Positions 36,355 through 44,898 of a stretch of 64,000 nucleotides of DNA are shown piece after piece. The first letter of the stretch is position 1. Each line of letters starts with the position of its first letter. The notes beneath the pieces were generated by a model. It was not told the origin of the DNA. It saw only the letters and a program-made list of their open reading frames with translations, and made no database searches. The DNA comes from Pedococcus dokdonensis (GTDB lineage Bacteria; Actinomycetota; Actinomycetes; Actinomycetales; Dermatophilaceae), in contig NZ_LT629711.1 of assembly GCF_900104525.1 (NCBI RefSeq), positions 2,356,001 through 2,420,000 on the forward strand, written 5' to 3'. The position numbers and the translations under genes were made by a program.

Positions 36355-37047
36355 TCAGGCGTCCTCGGACTCGGCCTGCCCGCCCTCGGTGGCCTCGCCC
36401 TCGGCAGCCTCGGGCTGCTCGCCCTCGGCGGCCTCGCCCTCGCCGGCCTCCTCGTGCTCGATGCCGGCCTCGGCCTCGGCCTCGGCCATCTCGGCGTCGA
36501 GCGCCTCCTGCGAGATCTGCTGGGTGATGTTGACGACCAGGGTGTCGGCGTCGACGACCAGGGTCGAACCGGCCGGGAGCTCGAGCTCGGACGCCTTGAT
36601 CTGCGTGCCGGCCTCGAGGCCCTCGACGGAGACCACGACGTTCTCGGGGATGTTGGTGGCCTCGACCTCGAGCTGGATGGTCTGGGCGTCCACGGTGACG
36701 ACGGTCTCGGCAGCGGCCTCGCCCTCGACGTGCACCGGCACGTCGACGGTGACCTTCTCGCCCTTGCGGACGATGACGAGGTCGATGTGCTCGATGACGG
36801 GCTTGATCGGGTCGCGCTGCACGTCCTTGGCCAGGGCGAGCTGCTCGTCACCGTCGATGACGATGGTGAGCAGCGCGTTGGCGACCTTGAGCGCCATCAT
36901 CGTGTCGTGGCCGGGCAGGGTGATGTGCACCGGCTCGGCGCCGTGGCCGTACATGACGGCGGGGATCTTGTGGTCGCGGCGAATCTTGCGGGCGGCGCCC
37001 TTGCCGAACTGGGTGCGCGTCTCGGCGACGAGCTTGTTGTCAGACAC
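36355..37047 (-). CDS. rplY: 50S ribosomal protein bL25 (Ctc-type)
   Basis: 230 residues. The N-terminal part is the bL25/Ctc 5S rRNA-binding domain (LVAETRTQFGKGAARKIRR, VMYGHGAEPVHITLPG), and the longer C-terminal part is the TL5-like beta domain (VTVDVPVHVEGEA, AGSTLVVDADTLVVNITQ). The final 50 residues are Glu/Ala-rich and low complexity, a common tail. GTG at 37047 has AGGAG 6 to 7 bases upstream and fits homologues. It is the last core gene before the inserted transporter and regulator genes. Confidence 0.94.
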   Translation of the reverse strand: MSDNKLVAETRTQFGKGAARKIRRDHKIPAVMYGHGAEPVHITLPGHDTMMALKVANALLTIVIDGDEQLALAKDVQRDPIKPVIEHIDLVIVRKGEKVTVDVPVHVEGEAAAETVVTVDAQTIQLEVEATNIPENVVVSVEGLEAGTQIKASELELPAGSTLVVDADTLVVNITQQISQEALDAEMAEAEAEAGIEHEEAGEGEAAEGEQPEAAEGEATEGGQAESEDA

Positions 37048-37210
37048 GGAAATCTCCTGTGCGAATGGGGGACTCGAGGATGCGGTGGGCCTCGACGCGG
37101 GGCGCAGCACGGAGACCACACCGCGTCGAATCACGGACGGTGCCGGCCGGTTGGTGCAGAGGTGGAGCTGGTGGCCGTGCTGTGTCCCTCGCCGAGGCAA
37201 CCCCGAGAGT

Positions 37211-38194
37211 CTAGGCGACGCCTGCGGGCAGAGGGAAATCCGTCTCTTCGGCCGCGGCCCGACCGCGCTCGGCTCGGGCCCGGCGCAGCTCGCCGAGCCG
37301 GACCGCCACGACGCCGCCCACGATGCAGACCCCGCCGGCCAGCTGCATGAGTCCGGGGAGCTCGTCGAGCAGCAGCCACGCGAAGAGCACCGCGAACAGC
37401 ACCTCGGTGAGCCCGACGAAGGACGCGACCGTCGACCCCAGCATGCGGGCCGCCGTGACCCCGAGCAGGTATGCCGCGGCCGCGGCGATGAGGGCGAGCT
37501 CACCGATCGCGACCCACCAGGGCGCGCCCCGGCCCATCAGCTCGACCCGGGTGTCGACGAAGGTGAGCGGGATGACCCCGACGGCTCCGAGCGCGCCCAG
37601 GACGACCGAGCCGGCACCCATGCCGAGGCCAGCGAGCGCGACCGGCGGCAGGCTGCTGTCCTCGGCGGCGAGGACGAAGAAGGTCGCCAGGCCGGTGGCC
37701 GCGACCAGGCCCCAGGCGACCCCGACGAGGTCGGGACGGCTCTGGCCGGACAGGTCGAGGACGAGCACCAGCCCGAGGACCGCGAGGACGACCCCGAGAC
37801 CGGTCAGGGCGCCGGGGGCGCGTCGGGTGCGCAGCCAGACCCAGAGCACGACGAGGACAACGCCGAGGTACTCCAGCAGGAGGGCGACGCCGACGTCGAG
37901 CCGCTGCACAGCATAGAAGTAGGCGACCTGGCAACCGGCCACGGCGACCGCACCGTAGGCGAGGATGCTCCACAGGTTGGTGCGCACCAGCGACCAGCGA
38001 CCGCGCAGGGCGAGCGTGGTCGGGGCGGCCAGCACGAGGGTGGCCCCGGCGACCCGGAGCAGCACGATGGCTCCCGAGCTCCAGCCCTCGACCAGCAGCG
38101 ACTTCGCGAACGGGCCGCTGCTGCCAAAGGTGGCCGCGGACGCGAGAGCGAGCCACAGGCCCCACCCCGTGTGGCTCCTCGTCCCAGCCGCCAT
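37211..38194 (-). CDS. EamA/DMT family transporter
   Basis: 327 residues with ten hydrophobic segments arranged as two EamA repeats of five, typical of drug/metabolite transporters. N-terminal text GLWLALASAATFGSSGPFAKSLL and the second repeat start GVAWGLVAATGLATFFVL are typical. The transported compound is unknown. It is divergent from the CGNR-type regulator at 38351, with 156 bases between them, and may be controlled by it. Confidence 0.88.
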   Translation of the reverse strand: MAAGTRSHTGWGLWLALASAATFGSSGPFAKSLLVEGWSSGAIVLLRVAGATLVLAAPTTLALRGRWSLVRTNLWSILAYGAVAVAGCQVAYFYAVQRLDVGVALLLEYLGVVLVVLWVWLRTRRAPGALTGLGVVLAVLGLVLVLDLSGQSRPDLVGVAWGLVAATGLATFFVLAAEDSSLPPVALAGLGMGAGSVVLGALGAVGVIPLTFVDTRVELMGRGAPWWVAIGELALIAAAAAYLLGVTAARMLGSTVASFVGLTEVLFAVLFAWLLLDELPGLMQLAGGVCIVGGVVAVRLGELRRARAERGRAAAEETDFPLPAGVA

Positions 38195-38302
38195 GGCCTG
38201 CTCCTTCCGCGGTGCTGCTCTCGTGACTGTGACCAGCCAGCACGTCCGAACTCATCGGGACCCACCCGAACCCGAGGCCCGTAACCAGTCAAACGTCTTA
38301 TA

Positions 38303-38345
38303 CTCCTGACGTCAGCGTCACGGTATCGACCGCGTGGTTCAGGAG
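38303..38345. promoter_or_regulatory. Regulatory site between DMT transporter and CGNR regulator
   Basis: A likely -10 box TATACT lies at 38299-38304, a perfect palindrome CTGACGTCAG at 38306-38315, and CTCCTGA (38303-38309) is repeated inverted as TCAGGAG (38339-38345), the latter being the ribosome site of the CGNR gene. The palindrome sits just after the putative -10, where a repressor would block transcription or the RNA could fold over its own ribosome site. A DNA-binding protein is encoded right next to it. Confidence 0.45.
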
Positions 38346-38350
38346 TCAAG

Positions 38351-38902
38351 ATGCTTTTTGCCCATGACACGGAGGTGGCGCTGCGAGGGGCCGCCGCGCT
38401 GGTCAACACGGCGGCGACCCTGGCCACCGACACCGAGGACCTCGCCTCCGTGACGGACCTGGATGCCTTCGTCCGCGACTGGGAGTGGACCGGCTCGCAC
38501 ACCGGCGAGGAGTCCGAGCTCGCGGCCGTGCACGCGCTGCGACCCCGGCTGCGACGGCTCTGGACCGCAGACACCGACGAGGCGGTCGCCCTCGTCAACG
38601 AGTTGTTGGCCGAGGCGGGCGCGCTCCCCCAGCTGGTGCGGCACGGCGGGTGGTCGTGGCACCTGCACGCCACGCCTCCCGAAGCACCCCTGCCCACCCG
38701 GATGGCGGTCGAGGCCGCGATGGCGATGGTCGACGTGATCCGGGCCGACGAGCTCGGCCGGTTGCGGGTGTGCGCGGCCGACGACTGCGAGGACGTCGTG
38801 GTCGACCTCTCCAAGAACCGGTCCAAGCGGTTCTGCGACGGAGGCTGCGGCAACCGGGCCAACGTCGCGGCATACCGGGCCCGCAAGGCCACCACCCCCT
38901 GA
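38351..38902 (+). CDS. CGNR zinc-finger family regulator
   Basis: 183 residues. The C-terminal 45 residues carry a CGNR zinc finger with the pattern C-x4-C near CAADDCEDVVVDLSKN, then RFCDGGCGNRANVAAYRARK, which gives the family its name (CGNR). The N-terminal part matches the ABATE-type domain often paired with it, a stress-sensing module in actinobacteria. It would bind DNA through the zinc finger. Its gene is divergent from the DMT transporter, and AGGAG at 38341-38345 precedes the ATG by five bases. Confidence 0.85.
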   Translation: MLFAHDTEVALRGAAALVNTAATLATDTEDLASVTDLDAFVRDWEWTGSHTGEESELAAVHALRPRLRRLWTADTDEAVALVNELLAEAGALPQLVRHGGWSWHLHATPPEAPLPTRMAVEAAMAMVDVIRADELGRLRVCAADDCEDVVVDLSKNRSKRFCDGGCGNRANVAAYRARKATTP

Positions 38903-39007
38903 CCGGGCGCCAGCTCCTAGGCTCGGCAGCGCGGCGGGGCGGTCGGCCCCTATCCTGATCGCTCGCGGGCCGGAGAGCTGGACTGCACGAACGAGGAGGG
39001 GGACTCG

Positions 39008-39859
39008 GTGTTCGCACCCATCAGGCTGGTCGGGGGCGCCTGGCCGGCTGTCGTCGAGCGCACCCTGGGCCGCTTCGTCTGGGCCGACCCGCGGGTCGTC
39101 GTGACCGACACGACGCCCGAGCAGTTCCGCGAGGCCATGAAGGCCTTCCACTTCGGCGGGACCTACAAGATCACCGGCACCAACCGGCACCCGGAGTCCG
39201 ACGACCTGCTCGTCTCGGGGGTGGACACCACCGGTGCCGACATCGTCGACATCGGCGCCTCCGACGGGTCGACCTCCGCCGACCTGGCCGCCCGCCTGGG
39301 TGACTTCTCGACCTACACGATCGCCGACCTCTACCTCGAGGTGTCGCACGTCGACGTCGGGCGTCGCACCGTCTTCTTCGACACGAAGGACGAGCCGGTC
39401 CTGGTCGTGGGCCCGCGGCTGCTCGCCTGGCCGGAGATGTCGACCGCCGTGGCCCGGCTCTACGCGCGCACCCTGCGACGGGCCCGCCGACAGCAGCGCA
39501 CGACGATCCCGCTGCTCAACCCCACCGTGCGCCGGGTCATCGCCGCCGATCCGAGGATGCGGACCCGCACGCACGACGTCTTCACGACCTGGCCGCAGCC
39601 GGTCGACGTCGTCAAGGTCGCGAACCTGCTGCGGCGGCTCTACTTCGACGACGCGCGGCTCCTCCAGGGCCTCACCGCGATCCACGCCTCGCTGAGCGAG
39701 GGCGGGCACCTGCTGCTGGTCGACAACCCCCGGATCGCCGGCATCGACGAGCGTGGTGGGCTCTACCGCAAGGAGGGTGGCGGCTTCGTCACGGTCGCCG
39801 AGACGGGCCACCAGCCCGAGATCGCCGACCTCGTCGCCCAGGTCGACGCCAACCGCTGA
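39008..39859 (+). CDS. Probable SAM-dependent methyltransferase-like protein
   Basis: 283 residues. A glycine-rich motif DIVDIGASDGSTSADLAARLG resembles motif I of class I methyltransferases, and HASLSEGGHLLLVDNPRI resembles the later beta-strand region. The rest is rich in Arg and does not give a substrate. The GTG start follows GAGGAGG closely. It stands alone between the CGNR gene and the signalling island, with its own gap on both sides, so its role in the island is doubtful. Confidence 0.65.
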   Translation: MFAPIRLVGGAWPAVVERTLGRFVWADPRVVVTDTTPEQFREAMKAFHFGGTYKITGTNRHPESDDLLVSGVDTTGADIVDIGASDGSTSADLAARLGDFSTYTIADLYLEVSHVDVGRRTVFFDTKDEPVLVVGPRLLAWPEMSTAVARLYARTLRRARRQQRTTIPLLNPTVRRVIAADPRMRTRTHDVFTTWPQPVDVVKVANLLRRLYFDDARLLQGLTAIHASLSEGGHLLLVDNPRIAGIDERGGLYRKEGGGFVTVAETGHQPEIADLVAQVDANR

Positions 39860-40139
39860 CCCCGCCGACGCAGACCACGGCAACCCGCTCCACTCGCGAG
39901 GCTCATCGGGCAACCGCAGGCAAACCCCCGCCCCATTCCTCCCACCCTCATCCCTTTGCGGGATGGGTGTGCCACCGCTGAGCAGCACACTTTTCGCCAG
40001 GCGTCATATGCGTGGTGAAGGGCCGGGCACATGGTCGATGGGCAGGTGGGCGGTGCGCTGACTCTGGCCTGCCCCCGCGGCCAGGGGGCCTGCGACCGCC
40101 GCGACCAGTCCCTTCAGCGACCCTTCAGGGCAGGCGACT
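39860..40139. other. Intergenic stretch before the signalling island
   Basis: 280 bases with no gene. It contains a short G/C-rich hairpin GCCCCC - 7 bases - GGGGGC at 40071-40089 and the repeat CCTTCAG at about 40111 and 40122. CCTTTGCGGGAT at about 39953 resembles CCTTTTGCCGGAT at about 55906 in the other upstream gap of the island, which may be a chance match. I see no clear -35/-10 pair. Confidence 0.4.
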
Positions 40140-42344
40140 GTGCTGGCTCCCATGGATAGGCCGGACCCCCAAGAGGCGCTCGCGCAGGTGCTGCGCGACC
40201 ACGGCCGACTGGTCGGCCTCCAGCCCGACCGGGTCCGCGGCCTGCTGTCCGACCTCCTGGGAGTGGGCGGACGAGACTTCCGGGCCGAGGTGGACGCCCT
40301 CGTCGTGGCGTGCGAGGAGGGGATCCCGGCACTGCTGCTCGACACCGTGGACTCGGCCGACACCGCGGTGACCGAGGGTGTGGGACTGCTCGAGGCCCGG
40401 GGCCTCACCACCGAGCGGGCGGCCGGGGCGACCCTCGCCTGGGCCTCGGCCCTGGAGGCGCCGGTGTCCGAGTCCCTGTCGTCGTCGATGCGGTCGGACC
40501 CGTCAGCACCGTCCAGCGGAGGAGACCTGCTGTCCGCCGCGGCGACCTCGTTGCCTGCACCCACGCACAGGACCCCCACCGTCGAGCCGGTGCCCACTCG
40601 GCCCTCGCACCCGTCGAAGGGGCCGGAGCCGGACCGCGAGCCCAGGACGAATCCGGCCCAGGGTCCCGCGCGGTTCCCCTTCGCCCGCGGCAGGACGGCA
40701 GGAGTCGCAGCCGGACTCGTGGCGGTCATCGTCGCAGGGACCGTGGGGGCCACGATCCTGTGGCCCGACGGACCCAGCAAGGCCGACACCCGACCGGTCG
40801 CGGCCCAGGGTGGCACCTTGCGGCTGACCACCAGCGGCGGCCTGACCTGGGACCCCATGGAGACGACCGACCCGGGCTTGCGCCTGTTGATGAACCGCGC
40901 CCTCTACCGCGGGCTCGTCGCTTTCGCCGCAGCCGCCGACGACGAGCCGGGCACGCTGGTCGCCGACCTGGCCACCACGACCGGGCAGACCGTCGACAAG
41001 GGCAGGACGTGGGTGTTCGCACTGCGGCCGGACGCGCACTGGGAGGACGGGAGCCCGGTGACGTGCGCTGACGCCAAAGCCGGGGTGGCCCGAGCCTTCG
41101 GCGCCGCCCGGTTCTTCGGCTACTCCTACGAAGCCGCCATCCTCATCGACGTTCCCCACACCTCGGACGGCCTACCCGTCTACAAGGGCGCAGGCACCGC
41201 GGGCCGGGCCGCCTTCGACAGCGCGGTGCGGTGCTCCGGGTCCGACCTGACGATCCGCCTGCTCGGGCCCGAGTACGAGTTCCCGCGCTACCTGGCGCTC
41301 CCCGAGCTGGCGCCATACCGAGCCGCAGCCCCGTTGGGGCCCGGCAAGCGTTCGATGTCCAGCGGGCCCTACGTCGTGGAGGCTTCCGCGGCGGACGCGG
41401 CAACCTTGGTGCGCAACGCACACTGGTCGCGGCAGGCCGACTCCCTGCGACCCGCTGTCCCGGATCGCCTCTCCATCACCACCACGGACGTCGACGACGT
41501 CGCATCGGGGCTGGCGACCGATGCCGTCGAGTTCCGCCGCTCGGTCACCCTGAGCCCTCTGCCGGCGTCTGCCGACAAGGCCTTCGCGCAGTCCCCGGAC
41601 CGGACGCAGGTGGCGCCGGCCGGGGTGACGGAGATGCTCGTGCCCAACCTCAGGACGACCACGATGTCCTCCACGGCCTACCGCCGGGCCTTCGCGCTCT
41701 CCACCGACCGGTTGTCGTACGTCGCCGCCATGGGAGGACCCGCCGTGTCGATGGTGCAGCGCTCCACGGCGGGCACCTACCACAGCAGTCCTTCGGTCGC
41801 GTTCGACGTGGCGCAGGCACGGTCGCTGCTGGCCGGCGACAAGCCGCGCCTCAAGGTGGCCTTCCACGCCAGCCCCGAGTCCGAGCGTGCGATGACTGCG
41901 CTGGCCGCGGGATGGCGCCAGGCCGGCTTCAAGGTCGACCTCGTCGCCTTCAGGGGAAGCCGAGCCGCCTACGTGGAGGCCATCGCGACGGCGGCAGGGA
42001 CGACGACGTACGACGCGGTGCGAACCGACTACGTCGACAGCCTCAACCGCTCCGCGACGGCGCAGCTGGTCGACCCGCGGTTCGCCGTCGGCCCGTCGGC
42101 TGCCGAGGCCAAGACCGTCACCACCGCCATCGACCGCGCCATCGGCACCCCGCCGGGACCCGACCGCGACGCGGCCTGGCGCAGCGTCGACGACGTGATC
42201 GCCGTCCTCTCCCTCCTGGTGCCGCTCGCGAACCGGGCCTCCCTCGTCGGCAGCGGCTCCGCCGTGCGCGGTGCCACGACGTCCATCGAGTTCTCCGGGG
42301 TCCTCGACCCCCTCCGCATCTCCCTCGCCCCCGCCGAGTCCTGA
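40140..42344 (+). CDS. Membrane-anchored solute-binding-like protein with N-terminal helical domain (paralog 1)
   Basis: 734 residues. Residues about 10-108 are the helical domain shared with the genes at 42355, 43638 and 56049 (pattern: RVRGLLSDLLG, then EVDALVVACEEGIPALLL, RGLT and WASALE). A Pro-rich linker leads to one membrane segment (about 186-207), and the rest (about 215-734) is a family-5 solute-binding domain (GGTLRLTTSGG, WVFALRPDAHWEDGSPVTCAD). Instead of a lipobox it is held by the membrane helix, with the helical domain inside. No permease or ATPase of an ABC transporter lies nearby. GTG at 40140 follows AGGCGACT; ATG at 40152 is an alternative. It opens the plus-strand run of this island. 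Confidence 0.82.
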   Translation: MLAPMDRPDPQEALAQVLRDHGRLVGLQPDRVRGLLSDLLGVGGRDFRAEVDALVVACEEGIPALLLDTVDSADTAVTEGVGLLEARGLTTERAAGATLAWASALEAPVSESLSSSMRSDPSAPSSGGDLLSAAATSLPAPTHRTPTVEPVPTRPSHPSKGPEPDREPRTNPAQGPARFPFARGRTAGVAAGLVAVIVAGTVGATILWPDGPSKADTRPVAAQGGTLRLTTSGGLTWDPMETTDPGLRLLMNRALYRGLVAFAAAADDEPGTLVADLATTTGQTVDKGRTWVFALRPDAHWEDGSPVTCADAKAGVARAFGAARFFGYSYEAAILIDVPHTSDGLPVYKGAGTAGRAAFDSAVRCSGSDLTIRLLGPEYEFPRYLALPELAPYRAAAPLGPGKRSMSSGPYVVEASAADAATLVRNAHWSRQADSLRPAVPDRLSITTTDVDDVASGLATDAVEFRRSVTLSPLPASADKAFAQSPDRTQVAPAGVTEMLVPNLRTTTMSSTAYRRAFALSTDRLSYVAAMGGPAVSMVQRSTAGTYHSSPSVAFDVAQARSLLAGDKPRLKVAFHASPESERAMTALAAGWRQAGFKVDLVAFRGSRAAYVEAIATAAGTTTYDAVRTDYVDSLNRSATAQLVDPRFAVGPSAAEAKTVTTAIDRAIGTPPGPDRDAAWRSVDDVIAVLSLLVPLANRASLVGSGSAVRGATTSIEFSGVLDPLRISLAPAES

Positions 42345-42354
42345 AGGAACCGTC

Positions 42355-43626
42355 ATGACCGACAACCTGCCCGACGCAACAGCCGAGGCCCTCCATCGCG
42401 CCGTGCGCGACCTGGGCCGTCGAGTCGGCGAGAGCCCCGACCGGGTGCGAGCCGTGCTCTCCGACGCCCTTGGCGTGACCGCACGCGACCACCGATCGGA
42501 GATCGACGCCATCGCCCTCGCGAGCGAGGAGGGGGTGCCGGCGACGCTCGTGGGGCGCGAGGACTCGGTGCTCACGGAGTCGGACGTCGCGCTCGACGAC
42601 ACCCGACTGCGCTCGCGCCTCGTGGAGCGTGGGCTCTCCGACGGCGCGGCCGACTACGCCATCAGCGCGTGGGCCTCCGCCCTGGGCTCGGTGACCAGCC
42701 TGAGCGTCACCGGTGGACTCACGTCGGCCGGATCGGGCGTGGGCGGTGGGTCGCTCTCCGACCCGGCGACCGAGCTCCCTGCCGCGCTTCCGCCCGAAGC
42801 AGCGGCGGAGGGTCAGTCCGAGGGCGCCACTGGCATCCTCGGGTTCCCGGTGGCGGCGGAGCGCCCGGCGAGCCGCCGACACGTCCTCCACCTGGGACGA
42901 CGGGCGATGGCAGGAGCCGCGGCCGCCGTCCTGGCGATCGTCGGTGCGGTCGCGTGGTTCTCGACGACGGGTGACGACCCGACCAGGACGGTCCTCGCCG
43001 ACTCCGCCCTGCGCCCGGCGCCGACGAGCACCACCTCCGCCATCACGACGACGGCACCGCCGACGACCGGGCCGGCCGTGACGACCAGGCCCACCAGGAA
43101 ACCGACCACCACCCCCACCAAGAAGGCCGCGACCACCAAGACAGCGCCGGCGCGGCCGTCCAGCACGACGCCGAAGAGCACGACCAGGCCGAAGCCGACC
43201 AGCTCGTCGACCCCGGTCAAGACGGCTTCGGCAACCAAGAAGCCCGCACCGCCCCCGCCCCCGCCGCCCGCCCCCAAGACGCTCGTCGCCGGGAACTCCA
43301 GCGCCTCCTGGACCCCGCAGTTCTACGAGACCGGGATCAACCAGTGCGTCGACTTCGTCCCTCCCCACGCGGCCAACAACGTCTGCCAGTGGCGGCTGAA
43401 CGTGGTGAAGAAGGGGACCGTCACGACGTGGTCCATCTCCAGCGCACAGTCCGTGCAGGGCCACGGCTCCGTGTCGATCGACGGCAAGACGATCCTCTAC
43501 AAGCCCCACCACAACGGCTACTTCACCGACACCGTCAAGTACCGCCTGACCGGCAGCGGTGTCACCAGCAACTGGGGCTACATCTCGATCACGGTCTACT
43601 GCAACCAGCAGATGACCTGCTACTGA
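42355..43626 (+). CDS. Single-pass protein with shared helical domain and four-Cys external domain (paralog 2)
   Basis: 423 residues. The cytoplasmic N-domain (about 8-110) carries PDRVRAVLSDALG, EIDAIALASEEGVPATL and the late WASALG. A linker, one membrane helix (MAGAAAAVLAIVGAVAWF, about 185-202), and a Thr/Pro/Lys-rich stalk (about 205-305) follow. The last 115 residues form a beta-rich domain with four Cys arranged C-x12-C ... C-x5-C, matching the C-terminal domain at 56049. It would face outside. No database family is recognised by me. It follows gene 40140 by 10 bases and shares its operon. Confidence 0.8.
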   Translation: MTDNLPDATAEALHRAVRDLGRRVGESPDRVRAVLSDALGVTARDHRSEIDAIALASEEGVPATLVGREDSVLTESDVALDDTRLRSRLVERGLSDGAADYAISAWASALGSVTSLSVTGGLTSAGSGVGGGSLSDPATELPAALPPEAAAEGQSEGATGILGFPVAAERPASRRHVLHLGRRAMAGAAAAVLAIVGAVAWFSTTGDDPTRTVLADSALRPAPTSTTSAITTTAPPTTGPAVTTRPTRKPTTTPTKKAATTKTAPARPSSTTPKSTTRPKPTSSSTPVKTASATKKPAPPPPPPPAPKTLVAGNSSASWTPQFYETGINQCVDFVPPHAANNVCQWRLNVVKKGTVTTWSISSAQSVQGHGSVSIDGKTILYKPHHNGYFTDTVKYRLTGSGVTSNWGYISITVYCNQQMTCY

Positions 43627-43637
43627 GGAGGACGCTG

Positions 43638-44237
43638 ATGAACCGCTGGTCCGACCCGGTGGGCGAAGCCCTTGCCGTCGCGCTCGCCGGGGACCCCTCG
43701 GCCTTCGCCGGCCAGCCCTCGCAGCTCCGCCTCAAGCTGTCCAGGCTGCTCGGCGACGACGCCCACACCTACCGCGCGCAGGTGCACCTCGTCGTGACCG
43801 CCCTCGACGAGAACGTCCCCGCGGAGCTGCTGGCGGCCGCTCCCCTGAGCGCCGCCGATGTCGACCGCCACGCCCAGATCCTTGCGCAGGCACGCGGCTG
43901 GACGGACGAGGCGGCCCACACCGCGATCGGGCTCTGGGTGCGCGCCCTCGACATCGACGCGCAGCTCGAGCCGGTCGCGCGGCACGCGTCGGACGGCGGC
44001 TGGCTGGTCTCCACCCCCTCTTCGGGGAGCACCTCCTCGCTCGAGCCCGCTCCGGTCTCCGGCGGCGGTCGGGTCTCAGGCGAGGACGCCTTCCCCGACG
44101 GCGACGCGGAGGACGTGGGGACCGGGAGCAACCGGGACTTCCCGGTCACCGCGGGGGCGCAGGACGCCTCGACCGTCCTGCCCCCGACCGTGGACTCGAC
44201 CCGATGGCCACTGAGCTGCCCGACCGGTCGTCGGTGA
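43638..44237 (+). CDS. Shared helical domain protein without membrane anchor (paralog 3)
   Basis: 199 residues. Most of it (about 3-105) is the same helical domain: QLRLKLSRLLG, AQVHLVVTALDENVPAELL, then AHTAIGLWVRALD; it is the most diverged of the four copies. The remainder is a Ser/Gly/Pro-rich linker with no membrane helix. Its stop lies 34 bases inside the next gene, which starts in another frame with a Pro-rich linker and two membrane helices, so a lost or frameshifted link to that gene is possible. It may act as a soluble competitor or as an adaptor. Confidence 0.72.
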   Translation: MNRWSDPVGEALAVALAGDPSAFAGQPSQLRLKLSRLLGDDAHTYRAQVHLVVTALDENVPAELLAAAPLSAADVDRHAQILAQARGWTDEAAHTAIGLWVRALDIDAQLEPVARHASDGGWLVSTPSSGSTSSLEPAPVSGGGRVSGEDAFPDGDAEDVGTGSNRDFPVTAGAQDASTVLPPTVDSTRWPLSCPTGRR

Positions 44238-44893
44238 TCGCCCTGCCCCCCGAACGGGCTCCGGGATCGGCCGACGCCGGGGCACGTCGTGGACAGGACG
44301 AGAGGCTCGGCGCCTCCCCCGCAGTCCCGGGCGGCCACGCAGTCCAGGGCGGCCACGCAGTCCAAGGCGGCCCGTCCAGTCCGGCCGGCCCCTCCGGGCC
44401 AGACGGCCCAGCGGCCCCCTTCCCGCCGTCGCAGCGACTGGCCATCGGCCAGGCGGTGTCACACGAGCCTTCTCCTCCCACCGCCTACTACGCCTTTCGT
44501 GGCAAGAACCCCGACCTCCGGTTCGCTGCGCTGGCCGTGCTGCTGGTCCTGGCCATCGGGGCCATGTTCCTCCCCGGCGGTCCACTGCGAGGGATCGCGC
44601 TGGCGGTGGTGACGGCCATCGGGATCCTGATCCCCACCAAGCTCGTGCGCAACGGGGTGATGGTTGCGGACGACCACGGGTTCCGTTGGTACTCGGCGAC
44701 TTCCAAGACCTCGTCGGCTGAGGTCAACCAACCCTGGTCCGCGGTCCGGCTCGCACCGGGCCAGCCGACCCGGCTGCTGTTGACGCCCGACGGCGACGTC
44801 TGGCTCAGCCGCCGCAAGGGGCTCGCCGAGGCCATCGCCTCCCGCACGCCCGCCACGCTGCCCACCGATGCGTCAGCGGCAGGTCACCGATGA
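44204..44893 (+). CDS. Pro-rich two-helix membrane protein
   Basis: 229 residues. The N-terminal 80 are Pro/Gly/Ala-rich with HAVQGG repeated. Two membrane helices (FAALAVLLVLAIGAMFL at about 107-123 and a second about 130-146) form a short hairpin, and a cytoplasmic tail with segments GFRWYSATSKTSSAEVNQPW follows. No family was recognised. It overlaps the preceding gene by 34 bases in another frame. It ends 5 bases before the convergent kinase gene. Function unknown, but its place among membrane signalling genes suggests a structural part. Confidence 0.65.
   Translation: MATELPDRSSVIALPPERAPGSADAGARRGQDERLGASPAVPGGHAVQGGHAVQGGPSSPAGPSGPDGPAAPFPPSQRLAIGQAVSHEPSPPTAYYAFRGKNPDLRFAALAVLLVLAIGAMFLPGGPLRGIALAVVTAIGILIPTKLVRNGVMVADDHGFRWYSATSKTSSAEVNQPWSAVRLAPGQPTRLLLTPDGDVWLSRRKGLAEAIASRTPATLPTDASAAGHR
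44329..44364 (+). repeat. Two 18-base tandem coding repeats
   Basis: GGGCGGCCACGCAGTCCA occurs twice in tandem (44329-44346 and 44347-44364), followed by a degenerate third copy, coding the HAVQGG repeat in the Pro-rich linker. Slippage could change copy number. Confidence 0.8.
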
Positions 44894-44898
44894 GTCCC

